This document shows positions 58,755 to 59,394 of a stretch of 59,394 bases of DNA, in pieces (within the stretch, counting starts at the first letter, position 1; the number at the start of each line of letters is the position of its first letter). Source of the stretch: Lachnospiraceae bacterium (lineage in GTDB: Bacteria > Bacillota > Clostridia > Lachnospirales > Lachnospiraceae). The notes beneath the pieces were generated by a model that was not told where the DNA came from, did not search any database, and worked only from the letters and a program-made list of their open reading frames with translations. Made by a program: the position numbers and the translations under genes. The DNA lies in NCBI GenBank assembly GCA_015056885.1, contig SVFL01000015.1, positions 1-59,394 on the forward strand. The letters run 5' to 3'.

Positions 58755-59150
58755 ATGCTTAAAGACAAAAAATTCATTATTCCCTGTTTGGCAGAATGGA
58801 TTATGCCCTGGCTGGTACTCATCCCCGGCATTCCTGCCTTTTACTATTTCGATCAGGCCGGCCAACTTTGGCGAAAATACGGTGACGGCTCAGAATATCA
58901 GCAGGCTCATGAACAGTTTGAGACTTTTTACGATGCTGCCATGACTACCGGCGGTATTGCTATTTTCCTGGAACTACTTCTCGCGTTAGTAGGATTCGTA
59001 TGGATGATTGTCAGCTTGTGTAAAAAAGACAAAGAACGCTTTGCCACCCTCAAACCGTTGATGCTCTGGCTTTTTCCCGGTGCATTCGTATTCGGGACAT
59101 TACTTCTGATGCTACTCGTCCATACTTTTACTTATGGCATGAGCATCTGA
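58755..59150 (+). CDS. Small membrane protein, unknown
   Basis: The 131-residue protein has three membrane helices (IMPWLVLIPGIPAFYYF, GGIAIFLELLLALVGFVWMI, LMLWLFPGAFVFGTLLLMLL) and a short polar loop with YQQAHEQFETFYD. AAGGAG lies ten bases before ATG, a good site. No family recognised. It is probably cotranscribed with 58367. Confidence 0.7.
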   Translation: MLKDKKFIIPCLAEWIMPWLVLIPGIPAFYYFDQAGQLWRKYGDGSEYQQAHEQFETFYDAAMTTGGIAIFLELLLALVGFVWMIVSLCKKDKERFATLKPLMLWLFPGAFVFGTLLLMLLVHTFTYGMSI

Positions 59151-59273
59151 TTAATGGAAATATAACTACTTCCTTTTTCAAAATTGCATTACTGATAAGA
59201 AAAAAATACAGACAAATTGGGAATTGTCACGGACATCACTGATTCGTAACACTAATGTTTCTGTATATTAAAG

Positions 59274-59394
59274 TGTACCCCATGTCAAGGACACTTTTTA
59301 TAAAATTTTATACCCATTCTATCCGTTTGTTGATAATGGATTTATTCCTGTTGTGGTGTAACTGTAAAATTCGTTTGGAGTCAGCTTTTCCAGA
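59274..59394 (-). mobile_element. 3' end of an IS3-family (IS150-like) insertion sequence
   Basis: TGTACCCCATGTCAAGGACA at 59274 looks like the terminal inverted repeat of an IS150-type element, followed inwards by the 3' end of a transposase gene that runs off the right edge. Only one end is in the window, so the left end and target duplication cannot be checked. Confidence 0.6.
59319..59394 (-). CDS. IS3-family transposase OrfB, C-terminal end only
   Basis: On the minus strand the last 24 codons are visible before TAG: LEKLTPNEFYSYTTTG and then INPLSTNG. The K-L-T-P-N-E-F-Y pattern is typical of the C-terminus of IS3-family DDE transposases of the IS150 group. The rest of the gene lies beyond the right edge, so integrity cannot be judged. 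Confidence 0.65.
   Translation of the reverse strand, partial: LEKLTPNEFYSYTTTGINPLSTNG

Overview
The window looks like a chromosomal segment of a motile, low-to-mid GC, Gram-positive anaerobe of the Clostridia, most likely family Lachnospiraceae. The reasons are a Gram-positive type Tad (type IVb pilus) operon without a secretin, a BofA-type sporulation gene, flagellin beside a DUF6240 protein, two-subunit class I fumarase, DUF4358/MBOAT/DHHW surface-modification genes, DUF4173, DUF2975 and DUF6773 membrane proteins, and strong AGGAGG ribosome binding sites throughout. I do not assign a genus. All product names come from reading the protein sequences; no database search was possible.

Layout. 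1-600: tandem rRNA-type promoters firing off the left edge, a perfect terminator hairpin and tRNA-Ser(GCT). 600-4100: fumarase beta and alpha subunits, HIT protein, a flavodoxin/SCP2 fusion and rhomboid. 4159-13892: a complete Tad operon on the minus strand (peptidase, TadZ, CpaF/TadA ATPase, two TadB/C proteins, Flp pilin, DUF5702, two TadE-like pseudopilins, second peptidase, FHA protein) behind one good promoter. 13929-19211: bofA, a DUF2508 gene, and a DUF6240-flagellin-fliS transcription unit that I read as starting at a sigma-28 type promoter. 19259-23949: an ABC exporter pair translationally coupled to an HTH protein carrying a degenerate PurM (AIR synthase) domain. 24308-29366: glgB and a TPR/degenerate-AAA protein. 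29396-33719: rsmA and a surface O-acylation set (DHHW, MBOAT, DUF4358 lipoprotein).

33760-37646 is the main plus-strand block: ABC-F protein, FchA, FolD and a HAD phosphatase. FolD has lost two cyclohydrolase residues, and FchA next to it can supply that reaction, so the pair probably splits the one-carbon steps. 37641-45000 is an accessory-looking stretch with three small cassettes of one XRE regulator plus integral membrane proteins, each with its own promoter or operator dyads, RtcB behind a structured leader, and two or three gene relics. 45000-52670: Na+-dependent transporter, cupin, TatD, two uncharacterised envelope proteins, and a BlaI/M56 sensor pair with twin operators. 52748-58157: tRNA-Lys(CTT), a Fur-family regulator with a putative metal transporter behind a 19-bp dyad, GH3 beta-glucosidase, and an RlmI-type methyltransferase. 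58249-59150: two small plus-strand membrane proteins. The right edge holds the 3' end of an IS3-family (IS150-like) insertion sequence.

The best candidates for new biology are the HTH-PurM sensor coupled to an ABC exporter, the divided FolD/FchA pair, the DUF6240 protein as a FliK-like flagellar gene under sigma-28 control, and the TPR/pseudo-AAA protein linked to glycogen branching enzyme.
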